Source: Coix lacryma-jobi var. lacryma-jobi (Eukaryota; Streptophyta; Magnoliopsida; Poales; Poaceae). Taken from it: 64,000 nt of DNA. The notes under the pieces were generated by a model that worked only from the letters and a program-made list of their open reading frames with translations, did no database searches and was not told the DNA's origin. How positions within the stretch are numbered: the stretch's first letter is position 1; each line of letters starts with the position of its first letter. The position numbers and the translations under genes were made by a program. The DNA lies in contig CM019824.1 of the NCBI GenBank assembly GCA_009763385.1, positions 32,928,446 through 32,992,445 of the forward strand, written 5' to 3'. Of the stretch, positions 49,112 through 61,096 are shown piece after piece.

Positions 49112-50363
49112 CACTTCTCCTGTATCGAAAACATACGCAAACAAGATGAGTTCCAAGCTAAGAAGAGGCTTTTACATATGTACTCTATTATAAAAATTTG
49201 TAATTATTACCTATATGAGCCATTAAAAAATTCGAGTGGTGATAGGTGCCATCAGTCAGAACATTTTTGTGCTCCACATCATTCCGTCTAAATTCGCTGC
49301 TAACGGTGTCAAACATGTAAATTTCTAATTTTGCCTTCTTCACAGTTGGATTGGATTTCTAATTTTGTTCAGTTTCCTGCTTATTTGCCACTCTCGCTCG
49401 TCTTCGACGGTATCCTCTTGTGCTCTAGCCGCTCGGCCTCGCCGAGCTCCACCCTCCCCACCAGCAGCAGCGGGCGCTGCCGAGGAACCCGCCGCGGTGT
49501 CGTTGATGACCTCGGCAATATGGTACGGTCCTCGCGAACTCGACCTCTGAGGGCACGCCGCGCACGCGCACCTGCCTGGCTCGACCGTGTACGTGAGGAG
49601 TGAACTGTCATCGTTTTCCACGTGCCCACGCCGCGGGACCTATCCAGTGCGCGCTCAATCCCTCCTGCCGCGTCGAGGTCGAGCCCGGCGCCCTGGCCTC
49701 GCCGCCGCAGCACGACTGCCTCAACATGCTCCCGATGAGCGCGCGCGCGTCCGTCCAGCCTTCCGGCGCGGGCCATCAGGCGGTCCACCACCATGCAGCC
49801 GTAGCGCGCTCCTCGTTGAGCAGCCCGGCCCGGCGCGGCTGCAGGCGTTCAGCACGCCGACGGCCGACGTACGCGGTGTTCGTGTTCCTCAGCAAGGTGT
49901 GCAGGGAATGTTCCGCTGACCTATCGTCGCACGCCGCGAGCTCCGTGTGACGCCGGGCTAGCCCGAGAGCGCGCACGCCGCGAGTAGCGACGGCGCGCGC
50001 AGCGGTCGAGGCCAGCTTTGATGTGCCGGGCAGCGGGCGCGTTCCTGACTACCTCGTCCACGCTCCGCGCACAGACGGCTGCTGCCGCCAGAAAGGGCCA
50101 CGGAGAGAATTAGGGTTTTGGGGAGAGAGAGCCACTAGGTGTACTCTAGACAATTGTACGGCTGGTCCCACACGTCAGCTGTGAAAACTAAATGGAATGC
50201 GATCGAATGACGTACAGAAAAAAAAAAAAATCGACCAATGACAACCGTGACCGCTAGCTCCATCTTTTTATACAAACCAGACTATTCCAACAGAAAGTCA
50301 TCATCGCCAACCACCGAATCATCCCCGCATGGAACTAGATCGAGAAGGCTCGATGTTTCTTAC
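49112..50363 (-). other. 5' UTR intron of the intact RR gene, with GC-rich insert
   Basis: The acceptor TACAG|GAGAAGTG lies eight bases before the start codon and the donor GCAG|GTAAGA is at 50363. The middle (about 49380-50100) is strongly GC-rich, unlike the rest of the locus, and holds the PPR-like trace listed separately. A 13-base A run is at about 50219. Confidence 0.7.
49640..49960 (-). pseudogene. Degenerate PPR-like gene fragment in the RR leader intron
   Basis: On the minus strand, in shifting frames, I read TLLRNTNTAYVG, then a segment close to GVLNACSRAGLLNEE, then YGCMVVDRLMARAGRLDGR. This is close to the pattern YGCMVDLLGRAGRL that ends the repeats of E-class pentatricopeptide proteins. 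Frames are broken and no complete repeat survives. An alternative is chance similarity in GC-rich DNA. Confidence 0.4.
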
Positions 50364-50478
50364 CTGCTGCAATGGCTTCCGTCGACGTCCAGGTCCAGGA
50401 ACCTCCGAGGAGCGAGGAGCAACAGAGAGCAGAGACAGTGGAAAGCAATTCAAGGCGATTTCCCGGTGAAGCGCAGTG
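50364..50478 (-). other. Predicted 5' UTR exon of the intact RR gene
   Basis: Runs from the expected transcription start, about 30 bases below the TATA box, to the donor at 50364/50363. An ATG at 50481-50479 is in frame with the RR start after splicing and would add about 46 residues, but it sits at or just above the predicted start site, so I do not use it. Confidence 0.55.
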
Positions 50479-50700
50479 CATCGAGTGCGAGGGGAAGGGG
50501 GATTTATAGGAGGGGCAAGGGGATGGGATGGGATTATGGGAATACAGGCGGCTGCAAGGGATGGAAGCCATTGCAAATGGAAAACCAGACTTGCTGTGGC
50601 TTCAGTTTCCCTAGCATTAATTCCACAAGACATATGCTGGCATCGTCAGTTTCTTCATCGAAAACCAGCCAAACCACTTTACCCACGGTTTAAGCCCATG
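50479..50700 (-). promoter_or_regulatory. Core promoter of the intact RR gene
   Basis: TATAAAT on the minus strand at 50502-50508 within GC-rich DNA. The same box and flanks occur in the two relic promoters at 2117 and 16722. The next 150 bases upstream are also conserved with them (TTTCCCTAGCATTAATT near 50600). Confidence 0.7.
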
Positions 50701-50889
50701 GAGTGTCTAGGTCTGCAGTACTGGCCGGACTCAGCCGTGTCTTCGCTGCCAGTCCTGACGGAGGAGCCTCTCGAGACGTGGATTCGCCGGCCATGGCGTA
50801 GAGGAAGGAATCGGAGACCTCCGATCTAGCTGCTTTCACGATCGTCCACCCAATTTGTTCTCTGTTTTTGCGTCGGCTGCGTGGAGCGG
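50701..50889. other. Unassigned GC-rich spacer
   Basis: No convincing gene. The short frames here are not supported by any recognisable motif. Confidence 0.5.
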
Positions 50890-51404
50890 TGGAGGCGCAG
50901 GCCGTGCAGGCGAGGGAGGCGAGGCGAGCGGGCTGCTGACCTGGTGATAACAATGTGGTCCACGCTGGTCAAACTGCATATCTTCTAGCTCATTTATTTA
51001 CTATTATTATATGCAGCAGGGAATTAATTATCATATGTAATAACAGGGAACTAATGAATATATTATAATTATAATAAACCTCTAACAGAGTGATTTAATT
51101 TGATATGATTACAAAAGCCTGAAAGGATGGTTTTATCACCAAATGACAGAAAGTTATGAGATTTTTTTCCTATGTGAGTGCCCTTCGATGTTGTTTGAAA
51201 ATTAGTGGTATGTAGGTCTAAACTTTGTTTTTCAATGAATCTTCCTTTTATATTAAAAAATATTTTGAGGAAAAAGATTCTGAATAAAAACTATGAATTA
51301 TTCATCTAATTCATCCTTGACTCTAATATGTTTGGACTTCTATATCCATATGCAGAATGCGCAAGCTCTCATAAAGAGGCGGGGTTCCCAATAATATGGC
51401 ACAC
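50890..51404. repeat. Direct duplication, copy 1
   Basis: Begins GAGGCGCAGGCCGTGCAGG and ends near GGGTTCCCAATAATATGGCAC. It recurs about 890 bp to the right with moderate divergence. Non-coding. Confidence 0.8.
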
Positions 51405-51777
51405 TGGGGCAGCTGCCCCACCTACAACCACCGGTATAGAGAACATACCTCAATCTTCCTCCTTCGTCCCGGACTCACGGCGTGACTCCCTGAGACTCGG
51501 GCAAGCGTCCCGGTGACAGTGCGGACATTTCATGACAACAGCTACACGAGTAAGAAGGTGAAGAGCCCAACTTCCAACCCATTATCTCAAGTGCCCAACA
51601 CATCAAACACAGGATGTGACTCATTGCTCTAGACGCCGCCCATCAACCATCCGCAGTCTCGTTGTTCACAAAAGGTGTCACCACCCATCGCCTGCTAGCC
51701 ATGACTCCACCCCTAGTCGTTGCTCGCCACAACACCATCGGTAATAGCCATAGCCACGGCTGCATCGATCAGCTCCA
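51405..51777. other. Spacer between duplicated copies
   Basis: GC-balanced, with short frames at 51328-51516 and 51662-51970 that match nothing I recognise. No gene supported. Confidence 0.5.
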
Positions 51778-52285
51778 TGGAGGTGCAGGCCGTGCAGGCG
51801 AGGGAGGCAAGGCGAGTGGGCTGTTGACCGGCCTGGTGATAACAATGTGGTCCACGCCTGTAAAACTGCATATCTTTGAGCTCATTTATTTACTAATTAT
51901 TATATATAGCAGGGAATTGATAAATATATTTATAAATATAATAAGACTCCAACATAGTGGTTTTGATTAATGAAAGGATTGTTTCGTAACAAAATGAGAG
52001 AAAATTATGAGATTTCTTTTTCCTATGTGAATGCTCTTAGACACTCTTGAGGTTGTTTCAAATTAGTTGTATGTATGGGTTTGTTAAACAAGCATAAACC
52101 TTATTTTTCAGTAAAGCTTCCTTTTATCTTAAAATTAAAAGATACTTTGAGGGAAATTTTTTTGAATAAATACTATGAAATATTCGTCTAATTCATCCTT
52201 GACTCTCATATTTTTAGACTTCTATATGCATATGTAGAATATGCAAGCTCTCATGCAGAGGCGGGTTCCCCATATATATGGCACA
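51778..52285. repeat. Direct duplication, copy 2
   Basis: Counterpart of 50890-51404; GCAGGCCGTGCAGGCGAGGG at 51785 aligns with 50897. It ends near GGGTTCCCCATATATATGGC. Confidence 0.8.
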
Positions 52286-53431
52286 AACCGGTTATTTTGT
52301 GATTTGTTCTTATTTTCATTATGAGCAAAATCTTTGCCTAAATAATTAGTGGAATGAATTGTCCTCGTCTAATAGCTTTTGTCATGAAACTTAATTGATA
52401 TACAATGATACAGGAACATTGTCTCAGTATTTTTCATTATTCATGTCAAAATCATTTAGGTCGATTAATTACCATGTAAGTGATCCATGATGTATAGCCG
52501 CTATTGAGCTAAAGGGTCGTTTAGCCCACTTTTTGGATAACAATGGGTAGCATGCAGTTGTTTAGCATTTAATATTTAGGTGAAATATGTTTTTCCTTAA
52601 GAAAATGTTAGAACTATATAAATTTCCTTCTCAGGGAGGATAATCTTCAAGCACAAAGTAGAAGAAGCATACAAAATGTCAAAAATTGAGCAACAAAAGT
52701 AATGGGCAGAATTAAATTTTGAAAAAGAATAGAAATAAATAAGTAAATATAGATGTGTATAGAAGGAATAAGAGAGATGGTAGCAACAACTCGTAATCTT
52801 TTCCTGACATTGATATCGTGAAAGTTTGTTTGGTTAGTCTCTTTATCCTATTATATTTCGTACTAAAATGTCTACAATTTATTATATTTGTATTTTAAAA
52901 TTAAGACAATTTTGTAGATTTTAACACACAAAAAATAAGTTTATGAATGAATGAGATATTACATTCAAAGTTAATAATCACAACAAGCCAGAAAATAGAG
53001 AAACAAGAGTTGTGTTCAAATGTGTATCTTAAGAAAACAACGAATAACAAGAAAACATTTAATGGAAAAGTACAAACAAAGTTTGTAGCAATAACTAACA
53101 AACTTTATTGAACAATGTTATCGCTAGAATTTATTACTTATTTTGTTTTCAATTAAGATTGTATTGTATTGTATTGCCACCAAACAAAAAGGCTTTACTC
53201 TTTTTATGTTTCATGGGTTGTGTAGTAGTACAACTTTGACCACCACTTTCTATTAGAATATATTTATAAAATCCTATAAATATATGATTATGAAAGTACT
53301 TAAGATGAATCTACACAATAACAAGATTAGAAAGATCCTATCTCCTTTCACGAGAGTCTTCATCCCCACCATTCATCACCCTTCCATAATTGTTTTTCAT
53401 TTGCTCTTTCGATAAGTCAAGGTGCCACTAA
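52286..53431. other. AT-rich intergenic DNA
   Basis: No open frame of interest and no repeat structure that I can delimit. Nothing supported. Confidence 0.6.
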
Positions 53432-53774
53432 GGGCGTCCGCAATGGTGTTGAAATCACTAGCTATTTGGTCTTTAGGAAGAATGCTATTGGCTCTCAATG
53501 ACAACTTACAAATAACTAGCTAGATGAGACATAAATAAATACTATTTTGATGAGGCAACTTATAAAAGTAGCACTCTTATTGGCTATCGAGAAGAGAGAT
53601 CAAATAGCTAGCTATTAGGAAGTCGCTAGCTATTTGATCTCTCTCCTCGATAGCCAATAAGAGTGCTACTTTTTTATTATTTTTATATGTCATGTGGCTA
53701 GCTATTTGTAAAGTGCTATTGAGAGCCAATAGAATTCCTCCTAGCTAGCTATTTGACAACCATTGCGGATGGCC
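53432..53774. mobile_element. Tourist-like hairpin MITE (343 bp)
   Basis: Ends are GGGCGTCCGCAATGG and the complement of GGCCATCCGCAATGG, with TAA on both sides (53429-53431 and 53775-53777). That target is typical of PIF/Harbinger elements. Most of the element is one long inverted repeat, for instance AGTAGCACTCTTATTGGC against GCCAATAAGAGTGCTACT, so its transcript would fold into a long hairpin. Confidence 0.85.
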
Positions 53775-53781
53775 TAAGCGA

Positions 53782-54160
53782 GGCAAGGGGATCATGGTAT
53801 GGGCATATGGGAACAATGTGGTCTAGGCTAGTCAATTATCTATCTTCTTATTGCTATTGCTCCTTTTCTATTGGTTTCTAGATTATTTATTATGTGAACA
53901 AGAAGACTAAGTATATTTAAAAACAATGAGAATCCAACAAAATGGTTTTGATCCCAATATAGAGAGGATTCAAAGAAGGTTGTGAAATCATTTTCCTATT
54001 GAATGCCTAGAGAGTGCCTTGATGTTGTTTTGGTGTAGTGACGGATCATGCCTTTTCATACCACCAGAAAAAAAATACATATGGATAAAAGTTGTGATTG
54101 TTGAGTTCATCTTCGACACCTAACATTTCAAACTTTTATACACACATTGTGAAATGAGAT
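53782..54160. repeat. Third, diverged copy of the 50.9-kb duplication
   Basis: GGGAACAATGTGGTCTAGGC near 53810 and later segments resemble 50945-51200 and 51840-52060, in the same order but heavily diverged. Confidence 0.55.
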
Positions 54161-55918
54161 AACATATATTTAGCTTTTTTGGACAAACAAATGTTTATTA
54201 AATGAGCTGGACAGAGTCAATGTGATGATTACTATATTGGTTTCTTGTGTATAGCGTATTTCTTCTTTTGATAACTATAAGAACATGTAATTTAATTTAT
54301 AGAAACACAGATGCAATTTGCAAAACAACGAAGATATTCTCAAATCATGAGCTACAAGCCCCCACGTTGGACAACTCAAAGTTACAAATCGGAAATTGAA
54401 TGTTCACAAGGCAATAAGGAATGAGATAACCTTACCCTGTAATTACTAGCTAGGTAATATATGGTGTAACTTGTTGCTTGCCATGTAATAAATCAGGAGT
54501 ATTAGACTATATTATACCTTATTCAACACAACCTACGATGGTATACACATATGCCATGTCTTATTGGTTGTCGTACATAGGCAAGCTACTTTTAGTAATA
54601 TTGTGTTGGGTTGCTTACATTGTGTTCATCTACATGCATGTTCTATTAGAAGCCTAATGTTGTAGTATAGGTAGGGGGAGGTGAGAAGATTTTATCTTGT
54701 GTGCCGATCGGCTTATGCAAATTTGCATTGCCTAATACAACCAAATCTAGCATACTAGCCATTGTTGTTTTAGGCCCGGTTTGAGCACTGTGCAAGCCTG
54801 CACCTTGATGGAGTTTAGTATCTCTTAGTGTAGATGTGTATAGTCTGGTTTTTTTGTTCATATTTTGTAAATATGAATCATTTTAGCCCAATACTAAGAT
54901 GATACAACCAAATAGCAACTCCAACTCTATTGTATGCATGTTCATAAGAAACTAGGCAAGAAACTATAGGAAAACATGATTTCAATGGACAGGGTTCCAG
55001 TTGAGAGTAGATATGCATTGGTTAACATAAGACACCGCAAAACAGGACACATGTGTAAGGAAAGAGATACCAGTTTTTTCGAACATTGACATCCAAAAAC
55101 TATACAAGTTAGTATTACTCACCATTTAGCACAAAGTAATGAAGAAATATGCATGTGTTTAGCTCTGACACACTCCTGATTTCATTGTGGAATTGGTATG
55201 CAAAGATGTGACCTAACCTTGAACAAATAAGCCACCCAATTTGAAGTAAAAAATCTAAAAAACTACATTTGAATGAGAGGATATCTATAGCACATAGACA
55301 ACTCTTTAATATAATGACAATGGATGTGATTAACTCTTGTTTTGTTTTCGTTTTGAGGAGAAACTCTTGCAGAAAAATAGTAGAATGAACTATCATCATC
55401 TAATAAGTTTTTGCATAGAACTTAGGGGATATCTATTTGCATTGAAGGTTTTTTTCTTTTGTCTAAAAAATATTTTTCTAGTTCTTGGCTTTTGCTATTA
55501 GCTTTTGTAATAAATCTTTAGCTTCGTAGTATACCAAGCTAGAAAAGCCTCTCTCAACCAAGTTTTGATCTATATAGTTCATGTCCTCCAAAGCCAAGTT
55601 TTCAAATGCTACCCCAATAATTCCTGATGTTTTCTAAGAAACACCGACAACTTTAAACAATGTATTATACGAATCTTATTCTCAAAGGTGCCAATCTTAA
55701 AACAAAATAATAAGACCAATCATACAAGGTCACAAAAATAGAAAACACAAGTAATGGACAACGTAGCATGTGGAAAACTGAGAAAAAAGAGATTGTATGG
55801 CAACAAACTCATACGATTTTTTGAAACCACGAAATTTAGTTATGATTGATGAACTTTCTAGGCTACATGAATCAAAGAGAAGTTATAGTGATAAGAGAAC
55901 ACACATATGGTACATAAT
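54161..55918. other. AT-rich intergenic DNA
   Basis: No gene, RNA gene or delimited transposon recognised. Frames are short and of ordinary AT-rich composition. Confidence 0.6.
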
Positions 55919-56989
55919 TGTAACAACCCAGAGAAAAACTTTAACCCAAAAATCTCAACATTCAAAAACTTTTGAAAATAACCCATGCTTGGTGAGTTGT
56001 CAAGCATATGTGCATTTAATTTTACAACTTGTGTTTTGGCTCCTATGATTTTATGTGATGTTAATTAATAGTTATAACCCTCGTGATCCAAACCCTTGGG
56101 CTAGAGAGCATGCAAACCCTAACCATGAGACCATGAGCCCCAGATTACCCTAAGGGACCTAGGTGGGTCCCACATGAGGGGATACATGTATGGCACACAT
56201 GCATAGGGGGAAAGACAGAAATAGAAAAGGGTTAGCATAAATGGAGAAAAAGGAAAGAGAGAAAGAAACTTAGTCGGACGAACTAGCCCACATCAGCCCA
56301 ACCTCACCCCGCGCACGCCCGCAAGTTGGCCCAGCGACGCGGTCGCACTCGCACGCGTCCGATGACCATTGTTACGCGTGCTCATGCTCGCTCGCGCACT
56401 ACCCACACTCTCCTGCATCCATTCTCTCTCACGTGGAGGTTGACGAGCGGGCCCTAAACCCCACCGATCATCTTCCTTGCCCGCTTCCCCTCTTTGCTTT
56501 TGCGCTGGGAAGCAGAGCACTAGAGATCCGAGGCCCGACTGACCACTAATGTCGTCCGCCCCCTTCAGCCGTTGGGCGAGGATGCTTGGATGTGTGCCAT
56601 GTCCACGATCCATGCCCTCGCACCTCCACCAGCTCAAACCTCCCGCGATGACGTTCGTCACCATGGCCCCGCTCGGTGACGCCACCGCTCTAGCGCTTTT
56701 GGCCGGCCGCCGCAAAATTGGAGGCACAAACCCGCTCCCCATCTTGCACCAAGCCCTGAACCCATAGCCCTAGAGCCCTATCCATCCTACACGTGCCCCC
56801 GCGGTGCTGATCGTTGTTCATCGCCCGCCATGGCCAAGCTTGGGCTATAAAAGCCTCGAGCCAAAGCCCTAGACCCCTTCCCATGAGTCCACCACCTTTG
56901 GTGGCACCACCATACCATACGACTCCACGCCACCTCGCCTAAGCCGATGGAGGACGAAGACCGCAAGAGAAGAAGAGAAGGAGGGAAGC
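55919..56989. mobile_element. Probable outer LTR, left part
   Basis: TGTAACAACCCAGAG at 55919 resembles the start of grass Ty3/gypsy LTRs. A GC-rich body follows, with CTATAAAAGCC at about 56845 as a likely TATA box. It is broken at 56989 by the inserted gypsy element and probably resumes at 61903. No second LTR of this type lies in the window. Confidence 0.5.
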
Positions 56990-57793
56990 TGATGAGGGAT
57001 GGCCCGATCTTCCGAGAGGTAGCGATAGGTTCGATTGGTGGAGAACTCGACGTTGGCGATCCGGCTTCAAATCAAACATGATTCAAACCCTGCAACCGTG
57101 ACACCACTACTCCCTTGGTTATCAACCAAGCACAACTTGATTGATGTCGCCAAGAAGGCTAATCCTACAAGCGAATCGAATAACACAAGCAAGAAGGTAA
57201 AAACACGCAATCTGAAATTGCAAACATGAATTATGCGAAAATCAATAGAGGGTTCAAGAACTCGGTTCCGAAGGACTAATCGACACAGTGGAGAAGATCA
57301 AGAACGGGGGGCCTGGATCACTGTAAAAGGATTCGACACCACAGTTACAATGAACGATTCAGCTCCTCGATGGAAAACTAAACTCTAAACAAAACTCAAG
57401 ACCTAACGATGATGACGGCGGCTAATTATAGGGTTTAGGTCGTCGCCCCTGCTGGACGCGCCCCCTAATGGGCTCTAAGACGATACACGGCCCATCGGAC
57501 CAAAAGACGGTGTCACAGCACCCTGGCATATTCTGGATGCTGACTTGTTTCGACGATTCCCGTTGACTCCGAATTTATTTTGACATGTTTCCAAAGCCAT
57601 TGGTTAGCTTATCAAATTATCTTTCCAAGCATATCTGGTTCGTCAAAAACGGAGTCTGTATGCGTCCGGGACGTTGATTTTACCCGGGACTGCTCCTGAA
57701 TTCTAAGGGTGACGTGGTAGCTGAGTTGGAGACGGATTGCAACTTGGGGAAGACCATGGCGTCGGTGTGTCCAGCGTGACGATGTCCTCATCA
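56990..57793 (-). repeat. 3' LTR of the gypsy element
   Basis: 804 bp, homologous along its length to 61097-61902. The purine-rich AATAGGAGGA on the minus strand precedes it. Confidence 0.85.
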
Positions 57794-57895
57794 TCCTCCT
57801 ATTCTTGAATTGGAGTCGTCCTCGACTCCATCTTGGCGATGTCCTCATCATCCCCTCCTTCTAGAATGGGAGTCGTCCGCGACTCCATGTCATCT
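57780..57895. repeat. Tandem repeat of about 57 bp next to the 3' LTR
   Basis: GATGTCCTCATCATCC followed by GAGTCGTCC and GCGACTCCAT-like sequence occurs twice. On the minus strand it encodes two copies of a MESRTTPI motif after the protease frame. Confidence 0.65.
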
Positions 57896-57903
57896 CCAAG
57901 CTC

Positions 57904-59790
57904 CTACAAAAGGTTAGTGACCGCACAAAGCGAAACACAACGTATAGGATCATGTGCAGCAACACTAACATGTCGACAAAGCATAGTATAAGAAGGAGCA
58001 TCATTATTATCATATAACGTGGCAGTAGTAGAAGTTGTAGCAAGAAAAGCACCTCCTTTTAACTTAATCTCATTATTGTTAGCAATGTCTTTTGGAGGTT
58101 TATTTTTATGTTTAATCTCTTTAGCATGTTTAATAATATCCATAGGAGACAAAGGCAGCAAAGTAATTTTCTTGTCCTTATGTATGATAGTGTATGTATT
58201 AGTTCTACCATGGTGTAAAGCATCATTATCAAATTCCCATGGGCGACCTAACAAAATGGAACAAGCTTGCATAGGAACAACATCAAAATCAGCAGTATCA
58301 TGATAAGAGCCTGTGAAAAAGCTAATGTGTGCTGATTTAGTTACCTTGGTCATACCATTATTATTGAACCATTGAAGTTTATACGGATACGAATGTTGTC
58401 GTGTGATCAAGCCAAGCTTCTCAACCAAATTTGAACTCACCAAGTTGTTGCAACTCCCTCCATCAACGATAGTGAGAACACGACAACCCTGCACAATGAG
58501 ATACATGTGGAACAAATTGTGGCGTTGGATATTCATCTCTTCTTCGTCATGTTCCACATGTGTACTCAACACACGCTGCACAAGAAGACTAGGGTAGTCT
58601 GCGGCAGCAGCCACAGAGTCAATGGTGATGGTTTCCTTGTCTTGATCGTCTCAATGTTAGCAGCAAGAGCTAAATCATCTTCAACATCACTAGTACTTAC
58701 ATATCCATCCTCGGTAGCAATGAAAGCGCGATGACTAGGGCAATCCTTCATGACATGTCTCATGCCTTTGCATCGGCGGCAAATGATTTTAGAGCTGGAT
58801 GAGGAAGAGCTAGTAGAAGCACCCGGAGTGACACCTTTCTTCAGCTGTGGAAACTGCACATTAGACAATTTACTTATCCCGGAAGGTGTAGATGGTTGTG
58901 GTGCAGCAGGAAGTTTGGGCGTCTCCGGCTCGAAACGATGCTGAAAATTCCTCCCATTGTTATACCTGAAAGGCTGGTGTTGTTGTTTGCGTCCATGTAC
59001 TTCTCTTTCAGCTTTAAGAGCAAGATGATATAATTGGCTGAACCTGTTCTAATCTTTGTAATCAAGAATATCCTGGATATCACAATTTAATCCACCAAAG
59101 AATCTAGCACTAGCATCATTATCATCTTCATGTATACCACAACGTGCTAAACCAATAAGCAATTCTTGATAGTATGCCTCTACTCCTTTATCACCATGTT
59201 TTAAAGTTTGTAGTTTTAAACGCAAATCACGTTGGTAATAAGGAGGAACAAAACGAGATTTCATATGTTGCTTTAAACCATCCCATGTTTGAGGCACAGC
59301 AACAACATTATTAGCATTGCAAAGATCACTCCACCAGAATACTCCACCAGAATAATGCAAAATTAGTAAACTCACTAGTAGCAAGTCGAACTTGATGCTC
59401 AGCAGGAACATTATGAGAATCAAATTTTTGTTGAATAGCAAGTTCCCAATCTAAATATGTCTCTGGATCCATATTAGCAGCAAAAGGAGGTAGGCTAAAT
59501 TTAATTTTAGCAAAAGGATCATTATTCTGATTATTACCTCTCATACCGCTACGATTGAAGTTGAGGCGGCGACGGGGACCAGCGTCAGCATCCATATCTT
59601 CATCACCAAAATCATCCGCATTTTCATCATTACGATGAGGTTGAGGGCGTTGTTTAAGCTGTTCAATGCAGTTGATCATATTGTTCACGTTGCGCGTCAG
59701 CTCAGTCATAAGGTTGCGTTGTTCATTCATAAATGTTGTAATCTCGCCCTTGGACACGCACTCATTCAAGTCCATCGGAATTCCTGCCAT
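57904..59790 (-). pseudogene. Ty3/gypsy gag and protease, frameshifted
   Basis: From the right: MAGIPMDLNECVSKGEITTF, an acidic and Arg-rich linker, then the retrotransposon gag core (DPETYLDWE, then TWDGLKQHMKSRFVPPYY). A CCHC knuckle reads CRRCKGMRHVMKDC (near 58760). A retropepsin-like region has the active-site motif IVDGGSCNNLVSS and later ILLGRPWEFD. Lesions: a 13-bp tandem duplication (59328-59353), TAG where Trp is usual (59051-59049) and a frameshift between knuckle and protease near 58640. The gene ends at 57904 with no pol. Confidence 0.85.
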
Positions 59791-59879
59791 TGTTAGAAGA
59801 CATCAAAGTATTATCCCTATCAACTAAAAGGAACCAAGTGGTGATGGTGGTGAAAGTGGAATGCAAAATCACAAGCGGC

Positions 59880-61096
59880 TTACCACCGTCTTGCCTGTAT
59901 TCTTACCAACGCCAAACAAGAGTAATCTGTTGTTGAGCGTGGGTAACAGTTGCAAGATAAAACTATGCTGACAGAAGTATATGTGAAGCTATGGGTAGGC
60001 ACAATATGACAACAAGGATTAACAATAAACGAATGCAGATTAGCAAAGTTCAATAAGTATCCAAAGTACAAGTCACAGTTGCTGGCTAAGACGTGTGTAG
60101 ACGTAGCGCAACAAGCTGAAACAAAGAACGATGGAAAGAACTCACACAACAAGCAAAGAGCACTAATTTTTCCTTTTTCCTGAATTTTCCCTTCATTTTC
60201 CAAAAAGTACCCGTACGAATCAAACTTTTTTATTTTTTCATTATTTTTTATATTTTTCTCTGAACGAGGATCACAAAAGATACAACCATAAAAATTGGCA
60301 CCTGCAACTGAGGTGGGATGTGGTCTATACAAAATTAGCACGTTCTCTGAAAAGCGTGCAAAAACCTTGATATTTTTTTTCTTTATTTTCCTAAATTTTT
60401 TTGGCAATTTTGAGGGGACCAAACAGGGCGAAGCCGAGTTTGGGTCGGCTCCAAACGGTGTCAAGAAACTCCACAAAACATTTCAGATTTTTCTGACAAA
60501 CGAGCGAAAAGTTATGTCTGTTTTACCGAAGGTATCTCAAGTTATGTTTTCTGAAGGCACAACACGAAAGCGGCAGTTAGAGCAACACGACAGCAGCAGT
60601 TAGGGCAAAACGATCCTAAACTCCAACACCGATCACAAGAGCAAGCGTCCTTGTGACTAACACCAGTAGGTAGATGTCAGATGATGTAAGGAGGGTTGCG
60701 ATGCAGGCAAAAATTAGAGCGGTTGGCAACCTATCGAGGGTTTGCGCGGCGGCGAGAAGTTACTCAAGACGGCTAGCGAGGCAAGTCGAGTAATGTGGTG
60801 GCTTTGACTTATTGTTTGGGAACGGTGGATGGGATAGCGGCGGAAACAAAGAAACAACAACGGGCACGTTGAACTACGACGACGAACACAACCTAAACCA
60901 GCAACAAGACTCGACCACGGACACAAACTCAACAAAGCGAATCTGAAACGAAATTGCAAAGGCACAAAGAGCGATAGGACAGCGGAAATTGAAATATTTT
61001 TTTAGGCTTTTTGTGGACTCTAGGTAATGAACAATTATGAATCTAAGGGCAAACGAGATTATACCTCGCGGGAAACCTGAAATATTTGATACCAAT
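59880..61096 (-). other. Gypsy element 5' untranslated leader
   Basis: AT-rich leader between the 5' LTR and gag. The frame at 59880-60476 has no recognisable domain and is not called. Confidence 0.6.

Noticed and set aside
50479..50481. Upstream in-frame ATG as the RR start
   Set aside because: It lies about where transcription should begin. The ATG after the intron gives the standard receiver start.
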